Origin: Aplectana chamaeleonis
Lineage: Eukaryota; Nematoda; Chromadorea; Rhabditida; Cosmocercidae
Length of the DNA: 64,000 nucleotides
Direction of reading: 5' to 3'
Assembly (NCBI GenBank): GCA_029168955.1
Contig: JAPDOI010000173.1
Location: forward strand, 1-64,000
Shown: positions 36,719 through 51,373 of the stretch, in pieces
Layout: each line of letters begins with the position of its first letter
Position numbering within the stretch: the first letter of the stretch is position 1
The notes under the pieces: generated by a model
Told to the model about the DNA's origin: nothing
The model's database searches: none
What the model saw: only the letters and a program-made list of their open reading frames with translations
Program-made: the position numbers and the translations under genes

Positions 36719-39700
36719 AGCGCGCCGGACGCCATATGAAGTGTGCGGGACCCATGTAAGAGTGCCCCGGACGCCACATAAAGTGTGCGGGACCCATGTA
36801 CCATGTAAGAGTGCGCCGGACGCCATAAAAATGTGCGGGACCCATGTAAGAGTGCGCCGAACGCCATATGAAGTGTGCGGGACCCATGTAAGAGTGCCCC
36901 GGACGCCATATGAAGTGTTTGGGACCCATGTAAGAGTGCGCCGAACGCCATATGAAGTGTGCGGGACCCATTTCAGAGTGCGCCGGACGCCATATAAAAT
37001 GTACGGGACCCATGTAAGAGTGCGCCGGACGCCATATGAAGTGTGCGGGACCAATGTAAGAGTGCGCCGGACGCCATATGAAGTGTGCGGGACCCATGTA
37101 AGAGTGCCCCGGACGCCACATAAAGTGTGCGGGACCCATGTACCATGTAAGAGTGCGCCGGACGCCATAAAAATGTGCGGGACCCATGTAAGAGTGCGCC
37201 GAACGCCATATGAAGTGTGCGGGACCCATGTAAGAGTGCCCCGGACGCCATATGAAGTGTTTGGGACCCATGTAAGAGTGCTCCGAACGCCATATGAAGT
37301 GTGCGGGACCCATTTCAGAGTGCGCCGGACGCCATATAAAGTGTGCGGTACCCATGTAAGAGTGCGCCGGACGCCATATAAAATGTGCGGGAGCCATGAA
37401 AGAGTGCGCCGGACGCCATGAAAAGTGCACTGGACCCATGTAAGAGTGCGCCGGACGCCATATAAAGTGTGCGGGACCCATGCAAGAGCGCGACGAACGC
37501 CATATAAAGTGTGCGAGACCCATGTAAGAGTGCGCCGGACGCCATATGAAGTGTGCGGGACCCATGTAAGAGTGCGCCGAACGACATATAAAATGTGCGG
37601 GATCTATGTAAGAGTGCGTCGGACGCCATAGAAAGTGTGAGACCCATGTAAAGTGCGCCGGACGCCATATAAAGTGTTTGGGACCCATGTAAGAGTGCGC
37701 CGGAAGCCATGGAAAGTGCACTGGACCCATGTAAGAGTGCGCCGGAAGCCATGGAAAGTGCACTGGACCCATGTAAGAGTGCGCCGGACGCCATATAAAG
37801 TGTGCCGGACCCATGCAAGAGCGCGCCGAACGCCATATAAAGTGTGCGGGACCCATTTCAGAGTGCGCCGGACGCCATATAAAGTGTGCGGTACCCATGT
37901 AAGAGTGCGCCGGACGCCATATGAAGTGTGCGGGACCAATGTAAGAGTGCGCCGAACGCCCTATGAAATGTGGGGGACCCATGTGGGAGTGCGCCGGACG
38001 TCATATAAAGTGTGCGGGACCCATGTAAGAGTGCCCCGGACGCCATATTAAATGTGAGGGACCCATGTAAGAGTGCGTCGGACGCCATAGAAAGTGTGAG
38101 AAGCCCATGTAAAAGTGCGCCGGACGCCATATAAAGTGTTTGGGACCCATGTAAGAGTGCGCCGAACGCCATATGAAGTGTGCGGGACCCATTTCAGAGT
38201 GCGCCGGACGCCATATAAAACGTACGGGACCCATGTAAGAGTGCGCCGGACGCCATATGAAGTGTGAGGGACCCATGCAAGAGCGCGCCGAACGCCATAT
38301 AAAGTGTGCGGGACCCATTTCAGAGTGCGCCGGACGCCATATAAAATGTACGGGACCCATGTAAGAGTGCGCCGGACGCCATATAAAATGTGCGGGACCC
38401 ATGTAAAAGTGCGCCGGACGCCATATAAAGTGTTTGGGACCCATGTAAGAGTGCGCCGAACGCCATATGAAGTGTGCGGGACCCATTTCAGAGTGCGCCG
38501 GACGCCATATAAAGTGTTCGGGACCCATGTAAGAGTGCCCCGGACGCCATATAAAGTGTGCGGGACCCATGTACCATGTAAGAGTGCGCCGGACGCCATA
38601 TGAAGTGTGCGGGACCCATGTAAGAGTGCGCCGAAGGCCATGGAAAGTGCACTGGACCCATGTAAGAGCGCGTCGAACGCCATATAAAGCGTGCGGTACC
38701 CATGTAAGAGCGCGTCGAACGCCATATAAAGTGTGCGGGACCCATGAAGAGTGCGCCGGACGCCATGTAAAATGTGCGGGACCCATGTAAGAGTGCGCCG
38801 CACGCCATAGAAAGTGTTCGGAATCCATGTAAGAACGCCGGACGTCATATAAAGTGTGCGGTACCCATGTAAGAGTGCCCAGGACGCCATATAAAATGTG
38901 CGGGACCCATGTAAGAGTGCGCCGGACGCCATATGAAGTGTGCGGGACCCATGTGGGAGTGCGCCGGACGTCATATAAAGTGTGCGGGACCCATGTAAGA
39001 GTGCCCCGGACGCCATATAAAGTGTTTGGGACCCATGTAAGAGTGCGCCGGACGCCATATAAAGTGTGCGGGACCCATGTAAGAGTGCGCCGGACGCCAT
39101 GGAAAATGCACTGGACCCATGTAAGAGTGCGTCGGACGCCATATAAAGTGTGCCGGACCCATGCAAGAGCGCGCCGAACGCCATATAAAGTGTGCGGGAC
39201 CCATGTAAGAGTGCGCCGAACGCCATATGAAGTGTGCGGGACCCATTTCAGAGTGCGCCGGACGCCATATAAAATGTACGGGACCCATGTAAGAGTGCGC
39301 CGGACGCCATATAAAGTGTGCGGAACCCATGTAAGAGCGCGCCGAACGCCATACAAAGTGTGCGGGACCCATGTAAGAGTGCGCCGGACGCCATATGAAG
39401 TGTGCGGGACCCATGTAAGAGTGCGCCGGACGCCATATAAAGTGTGCGGGACCCATGTAAGAGTGCGCCGGACGCCATAAGAAGTGTGCGGGACCCATGT
39501 AAGAGTGCGCCGGACGCCATATGAAGTGTGCGGGACCCATGTAAGAGTGCACCGGACGCCATATAAAGTGTGCGGGACCCATGTACCATGTAAGAGTGCG
39601 CCGGACGCCATATGAAGTGTGCGGGACCCATGTAAGAGTGCGCCGGAGGCCATGGAAAGTGCACGGGACCCATGTAGGAGTGCGTCGGACGCCACAGAAA

Positions 39701-42700
39701 GTGTGAGAGACCCGTGTAAGAGTGCGCCGGACGCCATATAAAGTGTGCGGGACCCATGTAAGAGTGCGCCGAACGCCATATGAAGTGTGCGGGACCCATG
39801 TAAGAGTGCCCCGGACGCCATATTAAATGTGAGGGACCCATGTAAGAGTAAGTCCGACGCCATAAAAATGTGCGGGACCCGTGTAAGAGTGCGCCGGATG
39901 CCATAAAAGGTGTGCGGGACCCATGTAAGAGTGCGCCAAACGCCATATGAACTGTGCGGGACCCATGTAGGAGTGCCCCGGACGCCATATTAAATTTGAG
40001 GGACCCATGTAAGAGTGCGCAGGACGCCATATTAAGTGTTCGGAACCCGTGTAAGAGTGCGCCGGACGCCATAGAAAATGCACGGGACCCATGTAAGAGT
40101 GCGCAGGACGCCATATTAAGTGTTCGGGACCCGTGTAAGAGTGCGCCGGACGCCATGGAAATTGTACGGGACCCATGTAAGAGTGCGCCGGTCGCCATAT
40201 AAAGTGCACGGGACCAATGTGAAAGTGCGCCGGACGCCATATTAGGTGTTCGGGACCCATTTAAGAGTGCACCGGACGCCATATGAAGTGTGCGGGACCC
40301 ATGTACCATGTAAGAGTGCGCCGGACGCTATATAAAGTGTGCGGGACCCATGTAAAGTACGCCGGACGCCATGGAAAGTGCACGGGACCCATGTAAGAGT
40401 GCGCCGGACGCCATATGAAGTGTGCGGGACCCATGTAAGAGTGCGCCGGACTCCATATAAAGTGTGCGGGACCCATGTAAGAGTGCCCCGGACGCCATAT
40501 TAAATGTGCGGGGCCCATGTAAGGGTGCGCCGGACGCCATATTAAATGTGAGGGACCCATGTAAGAGTGCGCCGGACGCCATATAAAGTGTGAGGGACCC
40601 ATGTGAAAGTGCGCCGGACGCCATATTAGGTGTTCGGGACCCATTTAAGAGTGCACCGGACGCATAAATTAGTTTGCGAGACCCATGTGAGAGTGCGCCG
40701 GACGCCATATAAAATGTACGGGACCCATGTAAGAGTGCGCCGGACGCCATATGAAGTGTGCGGGACCCATGTAGGAGTGCGTCGGACGCCATATTAATTG
40801 TGAGGGACCCATGTAAGAGTAAGTCCGACGCCATAAAAATGTGCGGGACCCATGTAAGAGTGCGCCGAACGCCATATGAAGTGTACGGGACCCATGTAAG
40901 AGTGCGCCGAACGCCATATGAAGTGTGCGGGACCCATGTAAGAGTGCGCCGAACGCCATATGAAGTGTGCGTCGGACCCATGTAAGAGTGCCCCGGACGC
41001 CATATAAAGTGTGCGGGACCCATGTACCATGTAAGAGTGCGCCGGACGCCATATGAAGTGTGCGGGACCCATGTAAGAGTGCGCCGGAGGCCATGGAAAG
41101 TGCACGGGACCCATGTAAGAGTGCGCCGGACGACATATAAAGTGTGAGGGACCCATGTAAGAGCGCGCCGAACGCCATATAAAGTGTGCGGGACCCATGT
41201 AAGAGTGCGCCGAACGCCATATGAAGTGTTCGGGACCCATGTAAGAATGCGCCGGACGCCATATAAAGTGTGCGGGACCCATGTAAGAGTGCGCCAGACG
41301 CCATATAAAGTGTGCGGGACCCATGTAAGAGTGCGCCGAACGCCATATGAAGTGTTCGGGACCCATGTAAGAATGCGCCGGACGCCATATAAAGTGTGCG
41401 GGACCCATGTAAGAGTGCGCCGGACGTCATATAAAATGTGCGGGACCCATGTAGGAGTGAGTCGGACGCCATATAAAGTGTGCGGGACCCATGTACCATG
41501 TAAGAGTGCGCCGGACGCCATATGAAGTGTGCGGGACCCATGTAAGAGTGCGCCGGACGCCATGGAAAGTGCACGGGACCCATGTAAGAGTGCGCCGGAC
41601 GCCATATAAAGTGTGCGGGACCCATGTAAGAGTGCGCCGAACGCCATATAAAGTGTGCGGGACCCATGTAAGAGTGCGCCGGACGCCATATGAAGTGTGC
41701 GGGACCCATGTAAGAGTGCGCCGGACGCCATATAAAGTGTGCGGGACCCATGTAAGAGTGCGCCGGACGCTATATAAAGTGTGCGGGACCCATGTAAGAG
41801 TGCACCGGACGCCATATGAAGTGTGCGAGACCCATGTAAGAGTGCGCCGGACGCCATATAAAGTGTGCGGGACCCATGTAAGAGTGCGCCGGACGCCATA
41901 TGAAGTGTGCGGGACTCATGTAAGAGTGCGCCGGACGCCATATAAAGTGTGCCGGACCCATGTAAGAGTGCGCCGCACGCTATATAAAGTGTGCGGGACC
42001 CGTGTAAGAGTGCGCCGAACGCCATATGAGGTGTGCGGGACCCATGTAAGGGTGCGCCGGACGCCATGTGAAGTGTGTGGGACCCATGTAAGAGCGTGCC
42101 GGACGCTATATAAAGTGTGCGGGACCCGTGTAAGAGTGCGCCGGACGCCATATGAGATGTGCGGGACCCATGTAAGAGTGCGCCGGACGCCATATAAAGT
42201 GTGCGGGACCCATGTAAGAGTGCACCGGACGCCATATAAAGTGTGCGGGACCCATGTAAGAGTGCGCCGGACGCCATATGAAGTGTGCGGGACCCATGTA
42301 AGAGTGCGCCGGACGCCATATAAAGTGTGCGGAACCCATGTAAGAGCGCGCCGAACGCCATATAAAGTGTGCGGGACCCATGTAAGAGTGCGCCGGACGC
42401 CATAAGAAGTGTGCGGGACCCATGTAAGAGTGCGCCGGACGCCATATGAAGTGTGCGGGACCCATGTAAGAGTGCACCGGACGCCATATAAAGTGTGCGG
42501 GACCCATGTAAGAGTGCGCCGGACGCCATATGAAGTGTGCGGGACCCATGTAAGAGTGCGCCGGACGCCATATGAAGTGTGCGGGACCCATGTAAGAGTG
42601 CGCCGGAGGCCATGGAAAGTGCACGGGACCCATGTAGGAGTGCGTCGGACGCCACAGAAAGTGTGAGAGACCCGTGTAAGAGTGCGCCGGACGCCATATA

Positions 42701-45700
42701 AAGTGTGCGGGACCCATGTAAGAGTGCGCCGAACGCCATATGAAGTGTGCGGGACCCATGTAAGAGTGCCCCGGACGCCATATTAAATGTGAGGGACCCA
42801 TGTAAGAGTAAGTCCGACGCCATAAAAATGTGGGGGACCCATGTAAGAGTGCGCCGGACGCCATGGAAAGCGCACGGGACCCATGTAGGAGTGCGTCGGA
42901 CGCCATAGAAAGTGTGAGAGACCCATGTAAGAGTGCGCCGGACGCCATATAAAGTGTGCGGGACCCATGTAAGAGTGCGCCGAACGCCATATAAAGTGTG
43001 CGGGACCCATGTAGGACTGCGTCGGACGCCATATTAAATTTGAGGGACCCATGTAAGAGTAAGTCCGACGCCATAAAAATGTGCGGGACCCATGTAAGAG
43101 TGCGCCGGAGGCCATGGAAAGTGCACGGGACCCATGTAAGAGCGCGCCGAACGCCATATAAAGTGTGCGGGACCCATGTAAGAGTGCGCCGAACGCCATA
43201 TGAAGTGTGCGGGACCCATGTAAGAGTGCGCCGGACGCCATATAAAGTGTGCGGGACCCATGTAAGAGTGCGCCGGACGCCATATGAAGTGTGCGGGACC
43301 CATGTAAGAGTGCGCCGGACGCCATATGAAGTGTGCGGGACCCATGTAAGAGTGCGCCGGACGCCATATAAAGTGTGCGGACCCCATGTAAGAGCGCGCC
43401 GAACGCCATATAAAGTGTGCGGGACCCATGTAAGAGTGCGCCGGACGCCATATGAAGTGTGCGGGACCCATGTAAGAGTGCGCCGGACGCCATATAAAGT
43501 GTGCGGGACCCATGTAAGAGTGCGCCGGACGCCATATAAAGTGTGCGGGACCCATGTAAGAGCGCGCCAGACGTCATATGAAGTGTGCGGGACCCATGTA
43601 AGAGTGCGCCGGACGCCATATGAACTGTGCGGGACCCATGTAGGAGTGCCCCGGACGCCATATTAAATGTGAGGGACCCATGTAAGAGTAAGTCCAACGC
43701 CATAAAAATGTGCGGGACCCGTGTAAGAGTGCGCCGGACGACATATAAAGTGTGAGGTACCCATGTAAGAGCGCGCCGAACGTCATATAAAGTGTGCGGG
43801 ACCCATGTAAGAGTGCGCCGAACGCCATATGAAGTGTTCGGGACCCATGTGAGAGTGCGCCGGACGCCATATAAAGTGTGCGGGACCCATGTAAGAGTGC
43901 ACCGGACGCCATATAAAGTGTGCGGGACCCATGTAAGAGCACGCAGGACGCCATATGAAGTGTGCGGGATCCATCTAAGAGTGCGCCGGACGCCATATAA
44001 AGTGTGCTGGACCCATGTAAGAGTGCGCCGAACGCCATATAAAGTGTGCGGGACCTATGTAGGAGTGCGCCAGACGCCATAGAAAGTGTGCGAGACTCAT
44101 GTAAGAGTGCGCCAAACGCCGTAGAAAGCGTAAGGGACTCACGTGAGAGTGCGCCGGACGTCATCGATGGTGTACGGGACCCATGTAGGAGTGCGCCAGA
44201 CGCCGTAGAAAGTGTGAGGACCCATGTTGGAGTGCGCCGAACGACATATAAAGTGTGAGGGACCCATGTAAGAGCGCGCCGAACGCCATATAAAGTGTGC
44301 GGGACCCATGTAAGAGTGCGCCGGACGCCATATAAAGTGTGCGGGACCCATGTAAGAGTGCGCCGGACGTCATATAAAGTGTGCGGGACCCATGTAAGAG
44401 TGCGCCGGACGCCATATGAAGTGTGCGGGACCCATGTAGGAGTGCGTCGGACGCCATAGAAAGTGTGAGAGACCCATGTAAGAGTGTGCCGGACGCCATA
44501 TAAAGTGTGCGGGACCCATGTAAGAGCGCGCCGAACGCCATATAAAGTGTGCGGGACCATGTAAGAGTGCGCCGGACGCCATATGAAGTGTGAGGGACCC
44601 ATGTAAGAGTGCGCCGGACGCCATATAAAGTGTGCGGGACCCATGTAAGAGTGCGCCGAACGCCATAGAAAGTGTACGGCACCCATGTAAGGGTGCCCCG
44701 GACGCCATATTAAATGTGCGGGACCCATGTAAGAGTGCGCCGGACGCCATATAAAGTGTGCGGGGCCCATGTAAGAGTGCGCCGGACGCCATAAAAATGT
44801 GCGGGACCCATGTAAGAGTGCGCCGGAGGCCATGGAAAGTGTGCGGGACCCATGTAAGAGTGTGCCGAACGCCATATGAAGTGTTCGGGACCCATGTAAG
44901 AGTGCGCCGGACGCCATATAAAGTGTGCGGGACCCATGTACCATGTAAGAGTGCGCCGGACGCCATATGAAGTGTGCGCCGGACCCATGTAAGAGTGCCC
45001 CGGACGCCATATTAAATGTGAGGGACCCATAGAAGAGTGCGCCAGACGACATATAAAGTGTGAGGGACCCATGTAAGAGCGCGCCGAACGCCATATAAAG
45101 TGTGCGGGACCCATGTAAGAGTGCGCCGAACGCCATATGAAGTGTTCGGGACCCATGTAAGAGTGCGCCGGACGCCATATAAAGTGTGAGGTACCCATGT
45201 AAGAGCGCGCCGAACGCCATATAAAGTGTGCGGGACCCATGTAAGAGTGCGCCGGACGCCATATGAAGTGTGCGGGACCCATGTAAGAGTGCGCCGGACG
45301 CCATATGAAGTGTGCGGGACCCATGTAAGAGTGCGCCGGACGCCATATAAAGTGTGAGGTACCCATGTAAGAGCGCGCCGAACGCCATATAAAGTGTGCG
45401 GGACCCATGTACCATGTAAGAGTGCGCCGGACGTCATACGAAGTGTGCGGGACCCATGTAAGAGTGCGCCGGAGGCCATGGAAAGTGCACGGGACCCATG
45501 TAAGAGTGCGCCGGACGACATATAAAGTGTGAGGTACCCATGTAAGAGCGCGCCGAACGCCATATAAAGTGTGCGGGACCCATGTAAGAGTGCCCCGGAC
45601 GCCATATTAAATGTGAGGGACCCATGTAAGAGTGCGCCGGACGCCATATAAAGTGTGCGGGACCCATGTAAGAGTGCGCCGGACGTCATATAAAGTGAGT

Positions 45701-48700
45701 GGGACCCATGTAAGAGTGCGCCGACCGCCATAGAAAGTGTGCAGGACCCATGTAAGAGTGCGCCGGACGCCATATAAAGTGTGCGGGACCCATGTAAGAG
45801 TGCGCCGGACGCCATATAAAGTGCACGGGACCCATGTAAGAGTGCGCCGGACGCCATATAAAGTGTACGGGACCCATGTAAGAGTGCGCCGAACGCCATA
45901 TAAAGTGTGCGGGACCAATGTAAGAGCGCGCCGGACGCCATATAAGGTGTGCGGGACCCATGTAAGAGTGCGCCGGACGCCATATAAAGTGTGAGAGACC
46001 CACGTAAGAGTGCGCCGGACGTCATATAAAGTGTGCGGGACCCATGTAAGAGTGCGCCGAACGCCATATAAAGTGGGCGGGACCCATGTAAGAGTGCGCC
46101 GAACGCCATATAAAGTGTGCGAGACCCATGTAAGAGCGCACCGAACGCCATATAAAGTGTGCGAGACCCATGTAAGAGTGCGTCGGACGCCATATGAAGT
46201 GTGCGGGACCCATGTAAGGGTGCCCCGGACGCCATATAAAGTGTACGGGACCCATGTAAGAGTGCGCCGGACGCCATATAAAGTGTGCGGGACCCATGTA
46301 AGGGTGCGCCGAACGCAATATGAAGTGTGCGGGACCCATGTAAGAGTGCGCCGGACGCCATATAAAGTGTGCGGGACCCATGTAAGAGTGCGCCTGACGT
46401 CATATAAAGTGTGCGGGACCCATGTAAGAGTGCGCCGGACGCCATATGAAGTGTGCGGGACCCATGTAAGAGTGCGCCGGATGCCATATAAAGTGTGCGG
46501 GGCCCATGTAAGAGCGCGCCGGACGTCATATAAAGTGTGAGAGACCCATGTAAGAGTGCGCCGGACGCCATATAAAGTGTGCGGGACCCATGTAAGAGTG
46601 CGCCGAACGCCATATGAAGTGTGCGGGACCCATGTAAGAGTGCCCCGGACGCCATATTAAATGTGAGGGACCCATGTAAGAGTAAGTCCGACGCCATAAA
46701 AATGTGCGGAACCCATGTAAGAGTGCGCCGGACGCCATGGAAAGTGCACGGGACCCATGTAGGAGTGCGTCGGACGCCAAATAAAAGTGTGAGAGACCCG
46801 TGTAAGAGTGCGCCGGATGCCATAAAAGGTGTGCGGGACCCATGTAAGAGTGCGCCAAACGCCATATGAACTGTGCGGGACCCATGTAGGAGTGCCCCGG
46901 ACGCCATATTAAATTTGAGGGACCCATGTAAGAGTAAGTCCGACGCCATAAAAATGTGCGGGACCCATGTAAGAGTGCGCCGGAGGCCATGGAAAGTGCA
47001 CGGGACCCATGTAAGAGTGCGCCGGACGCCATATAAAGTGTGCGGGACCCATGTAAGAGTGCGCCGAACGCCATATGAAGTGTTCGGGACCCATGTAAGA
47101 GTGCGCCGGACGCCATATAAAGTGTGCGGGACCCATGTACCATGTAAGAGTGCGCCGGACGCCATATGAAGTGTGCGGGACCCATGTAAGAGTGCGCCGG
47201 AGGCCATATGAAAGTGCGGGACCCGTGTAAGAGTGCGCCGGACGACATATAAAGTGTGAGGTACCCATGTAAGAGCGCGCCGAACGTCATATAAAGTGTG
47301 CGGGACCCATGTAAGAGTGCGCCGAACGCCATATGAAGTGTTCGGGACCCATGTGAGAGTGCGCCGGACGCCATATAAAGTGTGCGGGACCCATGTAAGA
47401 GTGCGCCGGACGTCATATAAAATGTGCGTGACCCATGTAAGAGTGCGCCGGACGCCATAAAAATGTGCGGGACCCATGTAAGAGTGCGCCGGAGGCCATA
47501 TAAAGTGTGGGGGACCCATGTTAGAGTGCGCCGGACGCCATATAAAGTGTGCGGGACCCATGTAAGAGTGCGTCGGACGCCATATAAAGTGTGCGGGACC
47601 CATGTAAGAGTGCGCCGAACGCCATATAAAGTGTGCGGGGCCCATGTAGGAGTGCCCCAGACGCCATATGAAATGTGCGGGACCCATGTAAGAGTGCGCC
47701 GGACGCCGTAGAAAGTGTACGGTACCCATGTAAGAGTGCGCCGGACGCCATATAAAGTGTGCGGGACCCATGTAAGAGTGCGCCGAACGCCGTATAAAGT
47801 GTACGGGACCCATGTAAGAGTGCGCCGAACGCCACATGAAGTGTGCGGGAACCATGTATGAGTGCGCCGAACGCCGTGTAAAGTGTGCGGGACCCATGTA
47901 AGAGTGCGCCGGACGCCATGTGAAGTGTGCGGGACCCATGTAAGAGTGCGCCGGACGTCATATAAAGTGTGCGTGATCCATGTAAGAGTGCACCGGACGC
48001 CATATAAAGTGTGCGGGACCCATGTAAGAGTGCGCCGGACGCCATATGAAGTGTGCGGGACCCATGTAAGAGTGCACCGGACGCCATATAAAGTGTGCGG
48101 GACCCATGTAAGAGTGCGCCGGACGCCATATAAAGTGTGCGGGACCCATGTAAGAGTGCACCGGACGCCATATAAAGTGTGCGGGACCCATGTAGGAGTG
48201 CGCCGGACGCCATATGAAGTGTGCGGGACCCATGTAAGAGTGCGCCGGACGCCATATAAAGTGTGCGGAACCCATGTAAGAGTGCGCCGGACGCCATATA
48301 AAGTGTGCGGGACCCATGTAAGAGTGCGCAGGACGTCATAAGAAGTGTGGGGGACCCATGTAAGAGTGCGCCGGACGCCATATAAACTGTGCGGGACCCA
48401 TGTAAGAGTGCACCGGACGCCATATAAAGTGTGCGGGACCCATGTAAAAGTGCGCCGGACGCCATATAAAGTGTTTGGGACCCATGTAAGAGTGCGCCGG
48501 ACGCCATATAAAGTGTGCGGGACCCATGTAAGAGTGCGCCGGACGCCATATAAAGTGTGCCGGACCCATGCAAGAGCGCGCCGAACGACATATAAAGTGT
48601 GCGGGACCCATGTAAGAGTGCGCCGAACGCCACAGAAAGTGTGCGGAACCCATGTAAGAGTGCGCCGAACGCCACAGAAAGTGTGCGGAACCCATGTAAG

Positions 48701-50660
48701 AGTGTCCCGGACGCCATAAAAATGTGGGGACCCATGTAATAGTGCGCCGGACGCCATATAAAGTGTGCGGGACCCATGTAAGAGCGCGCCGAACGCCATA
48801 TAAAGTGTGGGGGTCCCATGTAAGAGTGCGCCGGACGCCAGACAAAGGGTGCGGGGCCCATGTAGTAGAGTGCGCCGGACGCCATATGAAGTGTGCGGGA
48901 CCCATGTAAGAGTGCGCCGGACGCCATGGAAAGTGCACGGAACCCATGTAATAGTGCGCCGGACGCCATATAAAGTGTGCGAGACCCATGTAAGAGTGTG
49001 CCGGGCGCCATATAAAGTGTGCGGGACCCATGTAAGAGTGCGCCGAACGCCATATAAAAAGTGCGGGACCCATTTAAGAGTGCGCCGGACGCCATATAAA
49101 GTGTGGGGGACCCATTTAAGAGTGCGCCGGACGCCATATAAAGTGTGCGGGACCCATTTAAGAGTGCGCCGGACGCCATATAAAGTGTGCGGGACCCATG
49201 TAAGAGTGCGCCGAACGCCATATGAAGTGTGCGCCGGACCCATGTAGGAGTGCCCCGGACGCCATATTAAATGTGAGGGACCCATGTAAGAGTAAGTCCA
49301 ACGCCATAAAAATGTGCGGGACCCATGTAAGAGTGCGCCGGACGCCATGGAAAGTGCACGGGACCCATGTAAGAGTGCGCCGGACGCCATGTGAAGTGTG
49401 AGAGACCCATGTAAGAGTGCGCCGGGCGCCATATGAAGTGTGCGGGACCCATGTGAGAGTGCGCCGGACGCCATATAAAGTGCACGGGACCCATGTAAGA
49501 GTGCGCCGGACGCCATATAAAGTGTGAGGAACCCATGTAAGAGTGCCCCGGACGCCATATAAAGTGTGCGGGACCCGTGTAAGACCGCGCCGAACGCCAT
49601 ATAAAGTGTGCGGGACTTATGTAAGAGAGCGCCGGACGCCATATAAAGTGTACGGGACCCATGTAAGAGTGCGCCGGACGTCATAAAAATGTGCGGGAGA
49701 CATGTAAGAGTGCGCCGGACGCCATATAAAGTGTGCGGGACCCATGTAAGAGTGCGCCTGACGCCATAGAAAGTGTGAGAGACCCATGCAAGAGTGCGCC
49801 GGACGCCATATAAAGTGTGCGGGACCCATTTATGAGTGCGCCGCACGCCATAGAAAATGTGCGGGACCCATGTAAGAGTGCGCCGGACGCCATATCAAGT
49901 GTGAGGGACCCATGTAAGAGTAAGTCCGACGCCATAAAAATGTGCGGGACCCATGTAAGAGTGCGCCGGACGCCATGGAAAGTGCACGGGACCGTGTAAG
50001 AGTGCGCCGCACGCCATATAAAGTGTGCGGGACCCATGTAGGAGTGCGCCGGACGCCATATAAAGTGTGCGGGACCCATGTAAGAGTGCGCCGAACGCCA
50101 TATGAAGTGTGCGGAACCCATGTGGGAGTGCCCCGGACGCCATATAAAGTGTGCGGGACCCAAGTACCATGTAAGAGTGCGCCGGACGCCATATGAAGTG
50201 TGCGGGACCCATGTAAGAGTGCGCCGGAGGCCATGGAAAGTGCACGGGACCCATGTAAGAGTGCGCCGGACGCCATATAAAGTGTGAGGGACCCATGTAA
50301 GAGCGCGCCGAACGCCATATAAAGTGTGCGGGACCCATGTAAGAGTGCGCCGAACGCCATATGAAGTGTTCGGGACCCATGTAAGAGTGCGCCGGACGCC
50401 ATATAAAGTGTGCGGGACCCATGTAAGAGTGCGCCGGTGGCCATATAAAGTGTGCGGGACCCATGTACCATGTAAGAGTGCGCCGGACGCCATATGAAGT
50501 GTGCGGGACCCATGTAAGAGTGCGCCGGAGGCCATGGAAAGTGCGCGGGACCCATGTAAGAGTGCGCCGGACGACATATAAAGTGTGAGGTAACCATGTA
50601 AGAGCGCGCCGAACGCCATATAAAGTGCACGGGACCCATGTAAGAGTGCGCCGAACGCCA

Positions 50661-51310
50661 TATAAAGTGTGAAGGACCCATGTAAGAGCGCGCCGAACGC
50701 CATATAAAGTGTGCGGGACCCATGTAAGAGCGCGCCGAACGCCATATAAAGTGTGCGGGACCATGTAAGAGTGCGCCGGACGCCATAAAAAGTGTGCGGG
50801 ACCTATGTAAGAGTGCGCCGAACGCCATATGAACTGTGCGGGACCCATGTAAGAGTGCGCCGAACGCCATATAAAGTGTGAAGGACCCATGTAAGAGCGC
50901 GCCGAACGCCATATAAAGTGTGCGGGACCCATGTAAGAGCGCGCCGGACGCCATATCAATTTTGAGGGACCCATGTAAGAGCGCGCCGAACGCCATATAA
51001 AGTGTGCGGGACCATGTAAGAGTGCGCCGGACGCCATAAAAAGTGTGCGGGACCCATGTAAGAGTGCGGCGAACGCCATATAAAGTGTGAAGGACCCATG
51101 TAAGAGTGCGCCGAACGCCATATAAAGTGTGCGGGACCCATGTAAGAGCGCGCCGAACGCCATATAAAGTGTGCGGGACCATGTAAGAGTGCGCCGGACG
51201 CCATAAAAAGTGTGCGGGACCTATGTAAGAGTGCGCCGAACGCCATATGAACTGTGCGGGACCCATGTAAGAGTGCGCCGAACGCCATATAAAGTGTGAA
51301 GGACCCATGT
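50661..51310 (+). repeat. Five-monomer higher-order repeat, 209-bp period
   Basis: The rare variant TATAAAGTGTGAAGGACCC occurs at 50661, 50870, 51079 and 51288, exactly 209 bases apart each time. That equals five 42-bp monomers minus one base, and each interval contains one monomer with the same single-base loss (GGGACCATG instead of GGGACCCATG, at about 50757, 51008 and 51177). This is the shortest clear higher-order period in the array. Confidence 0.8.
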
Positions 51311-51373
51311 AAGAGCGCGCCGAACGCCATATAAAGTGTGCGGGACCCATGTAAGAGCGCGCCGGACGCCATA

